This document shows positions 50,500 to 63,050 of a DNA stretch of 64,000 nt, piece by piece. The notes below the pieces were generated by a model. The model was not told the DNA's origin, did not search any database, and was given only the letters and a program-made list of their open reading frames with translations. How positions within the stretch are numbered: the first letter of the stretch is position 1; each line of letters begins with the position of its first letter. The stretch covers positions 69,972,763 through 70,036,762 of the forward strand of contig OZ012684.1 of assembly GCA_963942565.1 (NCBI GenBank), written 5' to 3'. A program made the translations under genes and the position numbers. The DNA comes from Maea johnstoni. Lineage: Eukaryota > Annelida > Polychaeta > Spionida > Magelonidae.

Positions 50500-51368
50500 A
50501 ATATGTCATATTACACAAGAGATTAAGCACCACCTGCGAGGTCCAATGCGCATGGGATGGCCATTGGTTCTAGCGGTCAGTTGTGAGTCTGACCACTTGC
50601 ACTACATGTAGATAACAAGAGGACATGCAGCTGAGGATAGGTGGTACTAGGCAGTCAGTCATCGGCAGATGGCCTCTGTCATGTGCAGCTATTTACTAAC
50701 GGACTATTTTACCAACGGATTCTGCTCCGAGGGCGAATGGGGAAGGCAATCCCAATATTGACCTTTGAGCAAGCTTTTTCACAGCCGCTCCGTGGACAGC
50801 ATTTCATGATTTTGCATCAAGCTGTGTGTATTACATACACAGTGGGAGACAGGCATCATAAGTGCGTGGAAAAGTTTATATGAAAGTACTGGATAGCTTC
50901 ATTTTTCAGCAACAAATACAGGGTTAACACTTCTACAGCAAACGCACTTAACATCAGATCCTGACGCAACTTTGTCGTTGAAATACCTATACATCTGTGA
51001 TGGATTAACAACAGCAAAGACGTAGGTTTAGTATCACTAAGCCTTTATGGTCATTACAAGGTCGACTCGAATGGAGTGCATAGGAATTTATGTCCAACTG
51101 ATTGAGCGATTTGTGCAGTAATCCTTACAGGACATAGCTTACCAAGAAATCACCTGAGGTGATTGAAACATACTTGACATAGGATGTGAAAGTGACCAAC
51201 CATTGGACGTCACATTTCAAATAGCGCGGATTTCACAGTGTAGATTTCGCTCCTGGAAATATACAGAGTGGTATGCATTTAAGAAGAGTATGTGGAGCAG
51301 CAGGTGGAAAGGTTAAGTGAACAATATTTAGGCAAGAGTCTGGGGGTTGACACAGGATAGTGGTAACA
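50500..51368 (+). promoter_or_regulatory. Promoter and long 5' leader before the exon at 51369
   Basis: This repeat-free stretch has raised CpG content (for example around 50540 and 51220) and leads straight into the start codon at 51369. It has several short open frames but none with coding character. It is probably the leader and proximal promoter; exact limits are unknown. Confidence 0.35.
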
Positions 51369-51459
51369 ATGGCTGTAGCCTACTATGGAGCAGCTGCACG
51401 GCCTGCACCCTTGGCTTGTATAGACTCCGACCTCAATATCTCAGTCTTTTCAACCACAG
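51369..51459 (+). CDS. Alternative first coding exon (MAVAYYGAAARPAP N-terminus)
   Basis: ATG 51369 lies in a strong context (ACAATGG) and starts MAVAYYGAAARPAPLACIDS then DLNISVFSTT, 30 codons plus one G, ending at a GTAAGC donor at 51460. The leader upstream (about 50500-51368) is higher in CpG and lacks transposon copies, unlike the AT-rich sequence on either side. The end phase and final base (1, G) are the same as those of the other first exons. The peptide has an Ala/Pro-rich start and a hydrophobic centre, too short for domain assignment. It is probably the N-terminal cap of an isoform of the same large gene. Confidence 0.65.
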
Positions 51460-51867
51460 GTAAGCTCTATTATATTTTTTACTTGTAAGTCGTACTCATT
51501 CTTAGACTTTGATCTCCATATCTTTGTGTTTTTGTGTCTTGGTAAGCTCTGAACTGTCATTACTCTTTCTGTACTCGAAATTGAGATTTTGTTTTGTAGG
51601 AAGCCCAGTTGCATCATCAAAAGTTTCATATTGAGGTGTTGTGTATATCAAACAGTAGATTTGTGGGGCCGCATGTTTAGCTAGTTCTTTTAAAGGCTTC
51701 AGTTCAGAAAGGGAATACAAGTATTAGGACTTAATCACCTTTACTTTTCACTGTAACACCCAATTGATTGTAGTATTGATACTATTGAAGTGTTTTGCTT
51801 TAGACTGAATGATGTTTGATGACTTTGGCCTCCTCCACATCTTGAACCTGTGACTTTCATTGTAAAA

Positions 51868-52156
51868 AGTCAACAAACTGCTCTTATATTTGATGAAGCA
51901 ACCCTATAGAGGATGTTTCTACCAAATCATTATACCACATATGATGATCTCCATGGCATGTTTTGTGTATTTATGAATACAAATCTTTCTTATTCTCTTA
52001 CTAAGTCAGTAAATTGAAAACTCACATATATTTGATGAAACAACCCTATAGAGGTTGTTTCTCCCAAATCATACCACTATTAGATATTCCAGTCTCCATG
52101 GCGTGTTTTGTATATTTAGGAACACAAATCTTTCTTATTCTTTTCTTAAATCAATA
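51868..52156. repeat. Tandem duplication, two copies of about 140 bp
   Basis: The two units (from 51868 and 52003) share 'atatttgatgaa', 'caaccctatagagg' and 'acaaatctttcttattct' in order, separated by substitutions and small gaps. They lie in the intron after the exon at 51369. Confidence 0.75.
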
Positions 52157-52639
52157 AGAATGAGAACTGTTAGGAATCACTAATAGGGAGCGTTTAGGAA
52201 CTGCCCAGGGGGTAGTCTAACTGTGGACAGATTTACACCACTCTGTGGTCACTGGGGATTAGTATTACCCAAGATGCTATAAGATACCCCTCCCCAGGGT
52301 CTGCTGTCCTAGCCTGACCACCAACATCAAAGGGGCACTCTCCTCATTTCCAAATATACCCTAGTGCAGTTTACATAGGCGAAGGATGAAAGTTTAATGG
52401 AGAGATTCCGTAATTGATCTCTTTCAGCGGAGAAAGTGCTTCAAGAACCGCTCACTTAGAGTGTGAATAGATATGGAGTGAGTGCACTTTCCCCGGGGCA
52501 ATTTAAGGGAAGAAATCTATTAGTACGAAAAAAAAATGTTCAGTTTAAATTGGATTTAAATTGGTTAATTTATTCATTTGAGGAGGCGGGACATTGTTGC
52601 TAGGTTCTCTGCCCTGACAGCTAATGGATATATTAACAG

Positions 52640-53395
52640 CATCGCTTTCAATCCACAGACGGCAAGATAAGGTTATCGCACTTGGTTGACCAATGAAATC
52701 TAGTGTGGTTCACGGGTGGGTCGGTCGGTCGGCAGTGATGTCAGAATGACGAATATCAGGCTCACTGACGCTCTGACTGTTGGACGTAGCTCAAACTTTT
52801 GTGTAGTGGTTCAGTTGAAGAATTGGAGGCACAGAAGTAATTGATATTGAAATGGAGGAGTATGAAGATTGATGGTGACAGCATCGTGATATGTTCAGTC
52901 ATTGAGGAACTTTGAGATATACTTACAGTCATTGGAAGTGTAGTGATGAGTAAGGTACTTAAAAATATGTGCAGTTATTAAGTGTTTTAGATAAGTGAAC
53001 AGTTTTCCAGCTTTTGTGAGATGGGTACAGTTACCGAGCAGAATTGAGAAGGGTAAAGTTAACGAGCTGAATTGAGATGTGCATAGTTATCGAGCAGCAT
53101 TGGGAGGAGCACAGTTATCAAGCAACAGCGTGATATGATAGTAGGTAAGGTGATATGTACCGCAGTATAGAGATAAGCATAGAAGTGTGCATACGTGTGA
53201 TCCGAGTGTGGAGTCGGGAGGAATTACCAAGGATTTACTCGTGCATGTGGCGGAATGTTGGCACCTTACGTACCTGTTGACATCAGGGATAAAACTTCTA
53301 CATCAACAACAAGGGATTTACATTGAATAACTTCAAACTGTTTACATCTGGGATAAAGCACCGGCATCTAGATAGGAAAGTGAATTGCATTGAAA
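52640..53395 (+). promoter_or_regulatory. Promoter and 5' leader before the exon at 53396
   Basis: The stretch contains a CCAAT box at 52690-52694, a GATAA motif near 52669, a short GGTC run near 52722-52733, and then about 650 bases of leader-like sequence with several upstream ATGs, none in frame to the donor. Confidence 0.35.
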
Positions 53396-53489
53396 ATGGA
53401 AGCTTCACCTGAGGATGATGAAAGCGCACCTGTTAACGAAGAAAACACTCAGGAGAATCTACCCGAGGCTGATGAGTCCTCTTCAGAAG
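53396..53489 (+). CDS. Alternative first coding exon (MEASPEDDESAPVN N-terminus)
   Basis: ATG 53396 (AAAATGG context) starts MEASPEDDESAPVNEENTQE then NLPEADESSSE, 31 codons plus one G, ending at a GTAAGG donor at 53490. The peptide is very acidic, with about a dozen Glu/Asp and no Lys or Arg, and rich in Ser and Pro, typical of a disordered N-terminal tail. The presumed leader runs from about 52700, with a CCAAT box at 52690-52694 and several upstream ATGs, one opening a short ORF (MEEYED) near 52852. A transposon copy (family A) begins only 17 bases after the splice site. Phase 1 with G again matches the neighbouring first exons. Confidence 0.7.
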
Positions 53490-53505
53490 GTAAGGGAGAA
53501 AGTCC

Positions 53506-53722
53506 TTAACCCAAGCTTAAGAGTTTGTCTGAAAAATGTTGTCTGGATCAATGGCACTGTTGATGATAACTTTGGATTTGAGAATACTTTCACTAAATCT
53601 TTGAAGGAGAGTTGTTGGTTTTGTTCTGAATAACATTTCTCCTTCAAAGAGATTACCAAGTTAGCTTTCGCCTGCAAGATTTGATTAAAACTGCTAGGCT
53701 GCTGTGAGCATTAATAGGTGAA
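53506..53722. mobile_element. Family A MITE just inside the intron after the exon at 53396
   Basis: It starts TTAACCCAAGCTTAAGAG, 17 bases after the donor at 53490, and ends near 'gctgtgagcattaatagg'. Confidence 0.65.
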
Positions 53723-54802
53723 CTTATGTGTTGCTATTACTAGATTCATGTGTAATCCTGAAAAAGGTACAGAAATAACACCTTATCCCGGCCTTGGAAT
53801 ATTCAATCACAACCACCCTGAATTTCCTCAGAACTAAAGTTTATTGAAAAATATCACTATTAAGGTTCCTCCGGTGAGGATGTTCCGAAGCAAATCAAGA
53901 AGAAGCATTTTTATGCACATACATGTTATTTTGTTGCAATATTGCCAACAGGTGTTGTGTGTTAGTGTTCATTCCCTACATAGATGTTCAATGAAGTGTT
54001 ATTATGTCTAGGACATGGCGCGCATGTAGACCTGAATTCTTTCGCCGCCACCACCAGTATTCAACACTATAGTATGACATATTTTACTTTGTAAATAAGG
54101 TGATATATCACAGAGATAATTTCTTATCTCCTAGCCAAGGAGTGGCCGCAGTGATCAAAACTAGTTTACACTATGTAACACAGAAAGGGACAGAAGCTTC
54201 AAAAAGCACCTTTTTGCCTCTCCGTCCTTTGAGTCTTCTGGTGTGCTTGTTTGACACGATTATCCTTTGATGTTATCGGGAGCGTGTCAACAAAGGAGGG
54301 GATGAAAAGGATGTGTGTACAGGTATGCCTTATGAGTAGAGGTCTAAAGGTTGTCAGCTGTCTGTAGTCACCCACACACACACACTACTCCAATGCACAC
54401 ACAAACACCTACAAACTTTGGATATCGAGAGTGGATTGAGAATCATTTCCATTTTATCAGTATTACTTTTCTACCTTACTTCTTTTAAGATTAGATGTCC
54501 ATTGTTAAAATAACACTTTTCCCTCCTTAGGAATTTTATTTTTATTGTATGTCTGTCACTTTTCTGTCCTTCATCTAAGAAAGATCAAAATGTTCATTTT
54601 ATGATTATCACTTTTCTTCTTTTCATTTATAGAAAAATTGTGAAAATATGGCTTTCCTTCCCTTCATGTACAGATATTAACATTTTTCTCCTCTCTATCT
54701 ATGAAAATAAGCATTTTAATTTTTTTTCACCTAAATTAATACCCTATCTCTCCAAAAACGATTCCCCATTGGAAATGCCCTGTATCTGCACCTGCACCTA
54801 CA

Positions 54803-54829
54803 CACAGACAGACAGACAGACAGACAGAG
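54803..54829. repeat. (CAGA)n short microsatellite
   Basis: About six CAGA units in an otherwise plain intron. Confidence 0.85.
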
Positions 54830-55001
54830 CCAACCTATGGCCTGACAAGAGGTGGGTGGACAGGTGGTGTGGTATAACTCAAGCAGGCGTGTCACTGTAC
54901 ATCCTATTGTCTTGAGGGATTAGGGGATTAGTTTTTGAAAATCAACTGCCACATATTTCTGACTTTCATACATTACATGGAACATGCCATGACAGGTTAC
55001 C

Positions 55002-55160
55002 TTAACCCAGTCGTGCTAAGAGTTCCCTCAGGCAAGTGCTGTCTGCATCTACAATAGTTTTGAAAATAAATTAGGCATTGAAAGCATACAATCAAGTAGT
55101 AGTGGGTTTATTTCGAATCAACACCATATTTTCGCTATTTTGCCAATATGCTTTGTTCAA
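55002..55160. mobile_element. Family A MITE, left half
   Basis: It starts TTAACCCAGTCGTGCTAAGA and keeps the 'gtgctgtctgcatctac' block; the rest is lost. Confidence 0.45.
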
Positions 55161-56362
55161 AAAGTTTTTGTTTTTAAAACTTTTTTTATTTTTGTTCAAA
55201 AAGTTATCACCACTTTGGTATGCCCATTTTTTAGCTATGTAAATGGGATAAGGCATAATTCATGAAAGGTTTGAAACTACCCTTATAAAATGTAATTGAA
55301 ATGCCCAAGATTTCATGAGGAAATGCTTGGAAAATGCCTGCATTCAATGGATAAGTTCAATTGTATTTGAAAAGGGTCACTTCTGCTTAGGTATGAACAT
55401 AAGAACACCCATTTGTCAAAATTATTTTAAGCATAAAACTTAAGGATTTTGAATCTTTGATATTCAACTCAAAATATGCATGCAAACATAATTCCTAAAA
55501 TTATGCGAAACAGTGGACACCACAAGACAAAATGGACGCCTTTCTTTTGTATCTCAACTGGCAGATTTATATTAGCATTCTGGGCATGTTTGGCTGTGGA
55601 TTGTGAAGTGACAGACAAGATATATTGGAAAAGTTTATGAGGATCCTGTTGTCCAAAGGTCGGCATAGAGGGTGAAATATGGGAGATTGGTGAGCGGCAC
55701 GCCATGTGACCCTTTTGTGGGGGTACTGCAGGTGAAGCAGCAGTGATACGGGGTTACACTGCGGGGGTACCTTGAGGTTCATGAATCGAGAGGCTAGTGA
55801 ATCGTCATTTCTCTCCTGGTTTTATTTTATTGAATAAGTTATAAATTTACCGCCTTCATCAAGGTTATAAAAACAAGAAGACATTTTTAGATTGACTTTT
55901 TGAGAGATGTCTTAAATCCTGATTGAGAAATTATAAGCAAGTCACCTGAGGTAATGTTACCTGTATGGTACAAGTGCTGGAAAGTATACCAACTTCATTT
56001 GCTGAAATAGAAGTTGTAGTTTACATAAGTTAATAAACTCTAATGTTCACCAGCCATACCTGCATTTAGTGTGCTTTTTAAGCCTTACCCACCTGCCTTT
56101 TTTGATGTGTGAATCAATTGGGTGCAATTTTATAAGAAGGGTTCCTCACTTGTTAAAGCTTGGAAGTAGCATTTTTATGAAAATCTTATCAAAGGTTGTC
56201 ATCAAACCTCCAAGGTTTTTATACCTACAGCTGTGACAGCAAATCTGTAGGGTGAGATTTATCTGTTTTGAATTACATAGAAAGGGTAGATGGGTTGGGA
56301 GGTCAGACTGTGGTGCACCAGCACAAGGTTAGCCTCAGAAAGGAACAGGTGTTTCAGTGAGT

Positions 56363-56579
56363 TTAACCCTAATGCTGCTGGTGTTTAATTTTTAAATACA
56401 AAATGATGCAAAAAAAAGCTGATAATTGAACGAAACCCTGGCATGTAGGTACTCATCTGAAACTACTGAATGAGTGCTAAATTCCAATTAATACCAACAT
56501 GACAGGGTTTAAATGGTTTTCAAAAGTTGTTGCATCATTGTGCTTTGGGTGAAAGTAGCCTCAATATTGGAAGGGTTAA
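56363..56579. mobile_element. Family C MITE, complete
   Basis: It has TTAACCCTAATGCTGCTGG on the left and TTGGAAGGGTTAA on the right, with TTAA at both ends. Confidence 0.7.
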
Positions 56580-56777
56580 AAGTGAGCTTCAGGTATCCAA
56601 CGCGAAGTAGCTTTCTGTTGTAGCCAGTGAGATGGGGTGGGCAGGTGTGAGTTTATGGTGTATGAGGCACATCTGCTTTTCCACATACCTTTCAGTACAC
56701 CCTGCTGGGTCAGAAATGTGGCAAATTAACAGGTGAACCAAAGAAAAGAAGTGAGCTAAACTGGGCTGGACACATAT

Positions 56778-57007
56778 GTAACCCATGTATGCCCATAGCA
56801 GCCAAAACATCTGACTGCTTTGGTGATATCCCTCTACCAAAATGCATTGGGTGGAAAATATTTGAAAGGAAGTCGTTCATTAAAACTTTATCTAGAGCTC
56901 TTCTTCAAATTGTTTAAGAAATATTGCTTCATTTCAAAGTTATTGTCAAAAGTATGACAGGTCTGGACGACATTCCTCCAGTAGATCTCAGTGTATGAAT
57001 GGGTTAG
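56778..57007. mobile_element. Family A MITE
   Basis: It runs from GTAACCCATGTATGCCCATA to GTATGAATGGGTTAG, with both arms of the central palindrome present. Confidence 0.65.
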
Positions 57008-57289
57008 GAGATTAGTTAATTCTTGACATCTCTGGTTTTTAACTATTTCTTTCCAAAGAAATTTTAGAAATCACTTGTATTTTTGATAGAATAACATTCT
57101 GGTTCCCATCGAAAGAATTATGTCTCAGTCACCATTCTAAAGAAATGACTTCAGGTCCAGTCTTGGGAAATGAATTCCATAAAAAATAATTGGCACCTAA
57201 TCACACCAAATAAGGTAGCGCATGTGCCATTTCAGATTGACTAAGCTGTTAATTGTCCCATAAGTTGTTGCCTAATCCACTGCCAAAAA

Positions 57290-57490
57290 GCTAGCCTGTC
57301 CATGCTTGCAAATTAAAAGTTGCATGGATGTATGATACTTTCTAAAATAACTTATAATTTAGCGTTAAATCGCGAAATGTTGGTTCTGAACAACATTTCT
57401 CCTTCAAATGTTTTTGAAAAAATCATCTTGTTACAACAATATTACCAAATTTCTCAGGGCATTTTTATGTGCTACATGCATGACTGAATT
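57290..57490. mobile_element. Family A MITE, old copy
   Basis: It keeps 'ctgtccatgcttgcaaat', 'caacatttctccttcaaa' and 'tgcatgactgaattt', all diverged. Confidence 0.45.
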
Positions 57491-60400
57491 TAAGACTTTT
57501 TTGCCACACACCCCTTCTTACACTCCGATTTTCTGCGCAATTAGCCAACCTAACATTACCTAACAGAGACCCTTGGACAATTACCAGGCAAAGAAAAAGC
57601 CTAAGTGTGATTATCGCTATTGTATGGGAATGGAAAGTGAAAACGTATACCATTACGAAACAGATTTTACACCTCAGTACCTTTTGAATTTTGTTTGTTT
57701 TCAATTTAACAATTGATACCTAATGTGTGGTAAGCTCTGAGTCCCTTAGCTGAAGTGGATAAGTATCTCAGTTCTCTCCAAGATCCTGTTTGTCACAAGG
57801 ATATCCTGTTGACCCTGATCAATAGAGAAGTGAATTGTACTTGATGAAAATAGCAATTAATCGCTTTGAAAAGAACATATATGTATATGAAATAGCTAAT
57901 TTATCCACAACATCCTGTTTGCTTTTAATGCTAAGAGGTTAGTCAGCTGATATAAAGAAACAGATTAAATTTGGCAAGCCCTCAAGATATCAATTATTGC
58001 AATATATCAAGTGTGTTATATTTAATATGCCACTTTTCTGCGATTTATAGAATATAACATAGTGCATTGATCTAAGACAACTGTTTGTTTTGTCGAACTG
58101 ATTGCCAGCCATACTCTTGTGTATTTATTTGGAATAATTTTGAAGTATTGTAGTGAGGTCTTTATTTGACTTTCCTGAAAGTTCTTAAGTTGCACCTATA
58201 CTTATATGATATTTGGATATACAGATATTTTGCTTGATCATAGCCACACCTTTCAATGCAAATATCTTTGGAATAATCTTCAGAGATGTTTTGAGAATTC
58301 TACTCAATTACGCTGAGTTCAGTTTTAGAATCAATTGTTAAAGCTTTTGGCTAAATTCCCAAAACGAATATACATCATCTCCCTAAAAGATTTGTCATTT
58401 TTCGTGGAATGAGAATGGCAGGAAGGTCATGGAACTGGTACAGCTTGCCTCTTAGGGACTCTGAGTAATAAGCTTTGATAGATTCTTAAAATACCGTCAG
58501 ATTTATCCGCTTGAAATCAGCAGAAGCTAATTTCCTGGCCTGGCATGGGGGTGTGTGGAACTGAGATGTGACGGATCCTATTTCACTTGTTATGGTAAAT
58601 ATCAGCATGAGGGGTACTCACCAGGGGGCAGCACTAGTGCTAGGAACACTTGATCTGGAAATACACAGTTGAGGGGTGATGGATTGAAAGTGATGGAGTA
58701 AAAAATGTAGACTTCATACCATGCCTTTTTTTCTTGAGTAACAATCCGTTTCAAGTGAATGTGGATTTCAACCCTCAGTGCTACGGTTTCCAGAGATGGT
58801 GAATGTGCTCTTCATATTAACAGAAAGCAAACCCCACATACTGATTAAAATCTTAACAGTTTTGTTGAATTCGGATAAGAGTCTGTTATGTTTGAGCTTA
58901 TTTTTGACTTGAAGATCAATCTTTGATATTTTTGACAAGGATCAAAGGAACCTGCAGATAAAAATCATGCCTTGTTTTATAGGAGTTCAGTAGGGCATAT
59001 ATATTGTTGTATATTCATATTACAACAATATGTTCTTACCCTATTGGCCATAGAATAAACTAATCTCAAGCAAAATAACCTTGTTTATGACTAAAATGTT
59101 ATTATCTGCCATCTGGTGGAAAAATCAGGAACCAATATGGGTATATGTGATTGAACAGATGTCAGCTTCAATTTTAAATTTATTGTCTTGAGTATTTTGG
59201 AAAAAAATGTTATTATATCATATGGTGTTATTATGTATCTTTATTTTGTTATATGTTATCATAAATTTTTAATTTCTGATCTAGATCTCAACTGCATGTA
59301 CTTATATACACACTAATGCACGAACAACTGTATATATAGTCCCTTCTATTTGCTGCCACCTAGGTAAACAGGATTGCCTGACATATTATAATCTCATGAT
59401 TGAATGTAGGTTTTTGGCATGCCTAGTCAATGGATTGCTTTTTGTCATGAAATCGCTACTCGCAGTGCACTGAAATCTCCCTATATTGTTATTGGAAATG
59501 CATTACTTATAGCACCATTAATTATAACTAAAAAGCTTAGGACCTAAAGTTTATGAAAATTATTACATTTTAGAGACTATATACTTATTTTGAATAAAGT
59601 CCTTTGCCATTTCACTTAAATATATGTTCACTTCGTTGAAATCAGAAGTGTATTCATGATTTTGACCCACTTAATATTTACAGTTTATAGTATTTCTTTG
59701 AAGTACTTTGAAGTTGTGGTTCAGGCACCTGCTTTACAGGTAAGACGCATGGTGGGGTCCCTTTTTACCTGTGCAGGTTTTATCAAACTGCTGTTTTCAG
59801 CCTTTTCGAGGTCATATGAGTATGTGATTTGCTAGACGCTTTCATTGTCGTCTTGCGGCTTTGTTATTCAGGATTGTTCAGGGTCGGCCATTGTTTATGC
59901 AGCTTTTTTGTCTGCTGGAAATGAAAATTTTTTTCAATGACCACATGCTTGGCAAGAACCAATGAAAAACACACTTCCTGCAATGCATTGAGTGGGTTTC
60001 CTACCACTCCAAAGAAACCCCTACCCGCTTATTCAATAACAATTAACACCCCTTTTCAGGTACAAGGGTTTCTCTCTCCTCAGGGTTATGAACTTATTTT
60101 AGTACCCATACCGTACAGGGTTTTACAATTGAGCCATTACCAACGTGATGTATAACCAGGATGTGTCTTGAAACATTCTTTTTATCTTGAACATCAAAGA
60201 ATTATTCTCTCGTACATTTCGACCCAGAAAAATTCACTGAAATTTACAGGTTGGGTTAATGGTGCATATTATGATGGTGCTTTGTATCCTAGCATTGTCT
60301 CCTTGGCAGCAGTGACGTTTTTCATACTTATCCTTCAGCTTTAGTCCTCTCTCCTTTATTTTCATGTCACTAAGGTGGTTGATAACATGTTGTTTATGAT

Positions 60401-61118
60401 ACACATAAAATGGAACAAAATCTCGAGACTTTGGCCACGGCCCTGAGACCTCCTTTTGAAGGTGGTGTTTGTTCAAAGATTTAATCATTGTGTGTATGCA
60501 TGCATTTGTGTTGTTGTTTGATTTTGTCTCCTATGACATACAGTATATCACAACTGGCACTGTAGCTTGAGAAAGGCTTTTCAGAAGACCAAGAATTCTC
60601 AAGCATACTGTGGTATCTTCACCAACAGCTTTAATGACTAGTACATAAAGATGATTTTAAGTGTTTGATGAATTAACTGCATTAGTACCCTGAAGTGGGG
60701 AAGCCTCCTTGAAATTGTTATGGAGCTGCCTTAGATGTTATTCGATTTTTTATATATGTAAGGTAAGTCAATGGAATGTAAGATGACTGCATCCTATACC
60801 ATACGTTTCATAGTACTCCATTTTGGATTCTTAAAATAGTTGTGTATATTGGTCTTTTCATTTCACACTGCTTCATTCCGAACTATTTAGATAGCTGTGT
60901 ATTAAAGGCCAAGGTTTGGGGAAGTACTATTTGCCATGTAAATGTAATAGTATGTTTAAGTGCGGAGACACTCATAGAGGTTTGAATTGGAGGGATTTAA
61001 ATGGCCTTAATTTAGCCTGGATGTATGGACCTAGTTTTTACAGGTGGGGCATATGTAGATGTAAGATCTAAGTATGTTTGGTAATTACACGGAAATCCCA
61101 GGTCCAGCTACTAGGGAC
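57491..61118. other. Long intron-like stretch, almost free of recognised repeats
   Basis: No MITE copy, exon or RNA was recognised over 3.6 kb, in contrast to the dense insertions elsewhere. Confidence 0.4.
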
Positions 61119-61340
61119 TTAACCCTTTCATGCCTCGAGATCTTGACCAGTGTTGTCTGGACCTTCGATACCTTTGAAAATAACTTTGGAATTAATCACT
61201 AATTGACCAAAAATGGGAAAGTAGAGTTTTAGATTTTGATCAAGGTTTCTCTTTCAAATATTTTCTAGAAATTGCTTTTGTTAGAGAGATACCAGAACAT
61301 AGTCAGACGGTTTTGGGCCCTACAGGTATGAATAGGTTAA
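61119..61340. mobile_element. Family A MITE, complete
   Basis: TTAACCCTTTCATGCCTCGA on the left, CAGGTATGAATAGGTTAA on the right, with TTAA at both ends. Confidence 0.7.
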
Positions 61341-61610
61341 CATTATCTATAGTGCCACTTGTGACCCACAGGTGGCAGTGCAGTAATTTAAAGGGATTGG
61401 CTTCATGGTACCATTCATTGGTACTTGTAACCAAACTTCAAGCCTATATCGTAAAACTACATTCGAAAATCTGAACCAGTTTCTTGACTTTCTTCAGGTT
61501 ATTGTAGTAGTAGACTCCCTTTGTTGCCCCGTAGCTCCATTGAGTCATTTTGTGGTACCTCTGATTTAAAATTGAGCCAGGAAATTAGGCCATATAATAA
61601 CATATATAAC

Positions 61611-62066
61611 ACCTGAACCAGCTGCTAGTTGCTATAGTTACTGGCTCACTTTGTTGTACAGTTTCTCCATTGTATCATCTTCTGGTTTTCTAGTTCAAAT
61701 GGTCAAAACCTAGCCTGTAAGCTAGGCTACACCTTAACTTCCCTGATCCAGCTGCTAGCATTCACAAGTTGCTATAGAAACTGCCTCACTTTGTTTTACA
61801 GTTGCTCCATTTTATCATTTTCTGGGTTTCTAGTTCAAATGGTGAAAAACCTAGCCTGTAAGCTAGGCTACACCTTAACACCTGAACCGGCTGCTAGCGT
61901 TCTCAAGTTGCTATAGAAACTGCCTCACTTTGTTTTACAGTTGCTCCATTGTATCATTTTCTGGGTTTCTAGTTCAAATGGTGAAAAACCTAGCCTGTAA
62001 GCTAGGCTACACCTTAACACCTGAACCAGCTGCTAGCGTTCACAAGTTGCTATAGTTACTGCCTCA
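61611..62066. repeat. Tandem repeat, unit about 139 bp, about 3.3 copies
   Basis: Units start at about 61611, 61741, 61880 and 62019 (acctgaacca-type start). Each contains 'ttgctccattgtatcat', 'tagttcaaatggt' and a short hairpin TAGCCT-GTAAGCT-AGGCTA. A decayed extra unit precedes them from about 61475. The array abuts the promoter-like region at 62240. Confidence 0.8.
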
Positions 62067-62239
62067 CCTGGTTGCATGAGAGCATCAGGAGGAATTCCTT
62101 TTGGACGCCTAGACGTCTGTCTGTGAGGTGTGCGTGTGTAGGTGTGTGTATCTGTGTGTGGTGGTTTATGGGACGTCGGTTACCCCTCTGGCGAGTTAGT
62201 GGTCACTTCATTGCTCAGTGTTCATTCAGGGTATTTATA

Positions 62240-62575
62240 CTGCAGCGGTGATAGAGAGAGGAGGTAGGTAGAGTGTAATACGAGTGCCCCGGCAGAGCAA
62301 TCACGCTGCCCCGCTCATGTTTGACTGGCTCACGTAAAAGGAAAGGGGACGCACGCAGCTACGAGGCTCTCTTGAAGCCAGCGAACATTGACGAAATCTG
62401 AAATGACAGGATCATAGGCCAGGTCCTATTGTGCAGCCCGAAACCAACGCTTAGCAAGAGAGGTGCTGGCATTGTCGCTTTGTCACGGAGCTGCGTCTAA
62501 AATCTCGCCAGTCGGGAGTATATTGAGGATTTTACGGCCCATGACACACAGCTTCAGGTTAGCTCAGCTGCGAAG
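62240..62575 (+). promoter_or_regulatory. CpG-rich promoter/leader before the exon at 62576
   Basis: After a tandem-repeat patch the sequence becomes CpG-rich and free of repeats. An upstream ATG at about 62541 opens a short ORF that overlaps the start at 62576. No TATA box is obvious. Confidence 0.35.
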
Positions 62576-62613
62576 ATGAAGTTGCAAGATTACAGAGTAA
62601 CCTTACTCAGCAT
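62576..62613 (+). CDS. Candidate first coding exon, part 1 of a two-exon N-terminus (MKLQDYRVTLLS)
   Basis: ATG 62576 (A at -3) starts MKLQDYRVTLLS and leaves two bases (AT) before a GTGAGT donor at 62614; without splicing it would stop at once. The phase-2 end fits the candidate exon at 63051, whose first base completes ATG. The preceding 300 bases (from about 62240) are CpG-rich and transposon-free, as in a promoter and leader. The short length limits confidence. Confidence 0.45.
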
Positions 62614-63050
62614 GTGAGTGGATACTTGGTACGTGGATAGTAACCAGTGCGAGTAGTCTACGCGAGCGAACGGTCTTCATGGTTAGGAGAACTGGATTTT
62701 TTACCGGCAATACCTCAATACCACTGCTATTGCCACAGAAGCCTATGAGTTCTGTGAATTACTAACAGAGTAGGAAAGTATAGGGATCCTCTACTTGGAA
62801 TTACTTGGAAGTCAGTGGAAAAGCTGTTGGATGAACAGGATCATTTATAACTACTAGTATATCGAAAATCTTCATCAGATGCCCATGAGGGCTGTGGATT
62901 ACAGAGAGCGTAGGAATTGCGGATTACATACCCTAAACACACAGTCCACATTAAGCTCAACCACAGACTATTAAAGGGAACGTTTATGCTTGACAGTTCC
63001 GAAAGGAGTTTTGACTAATTACACTGTGATAAACCTCTGTCCCTCCTCAG

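Larger units (their letters stand above)
53723..56362. other. Intron after the exon at 53396
   Basis: Apart from the CAGA run and the family A piece at 55002, it is plain AT-rich DNA. Confidence 0.45.

Noticed and set aside
59725-59790. tRNA-like 'gtggttcaggcacctgc' segment
   Set aside because: The B box is missing and the arms do not pair.
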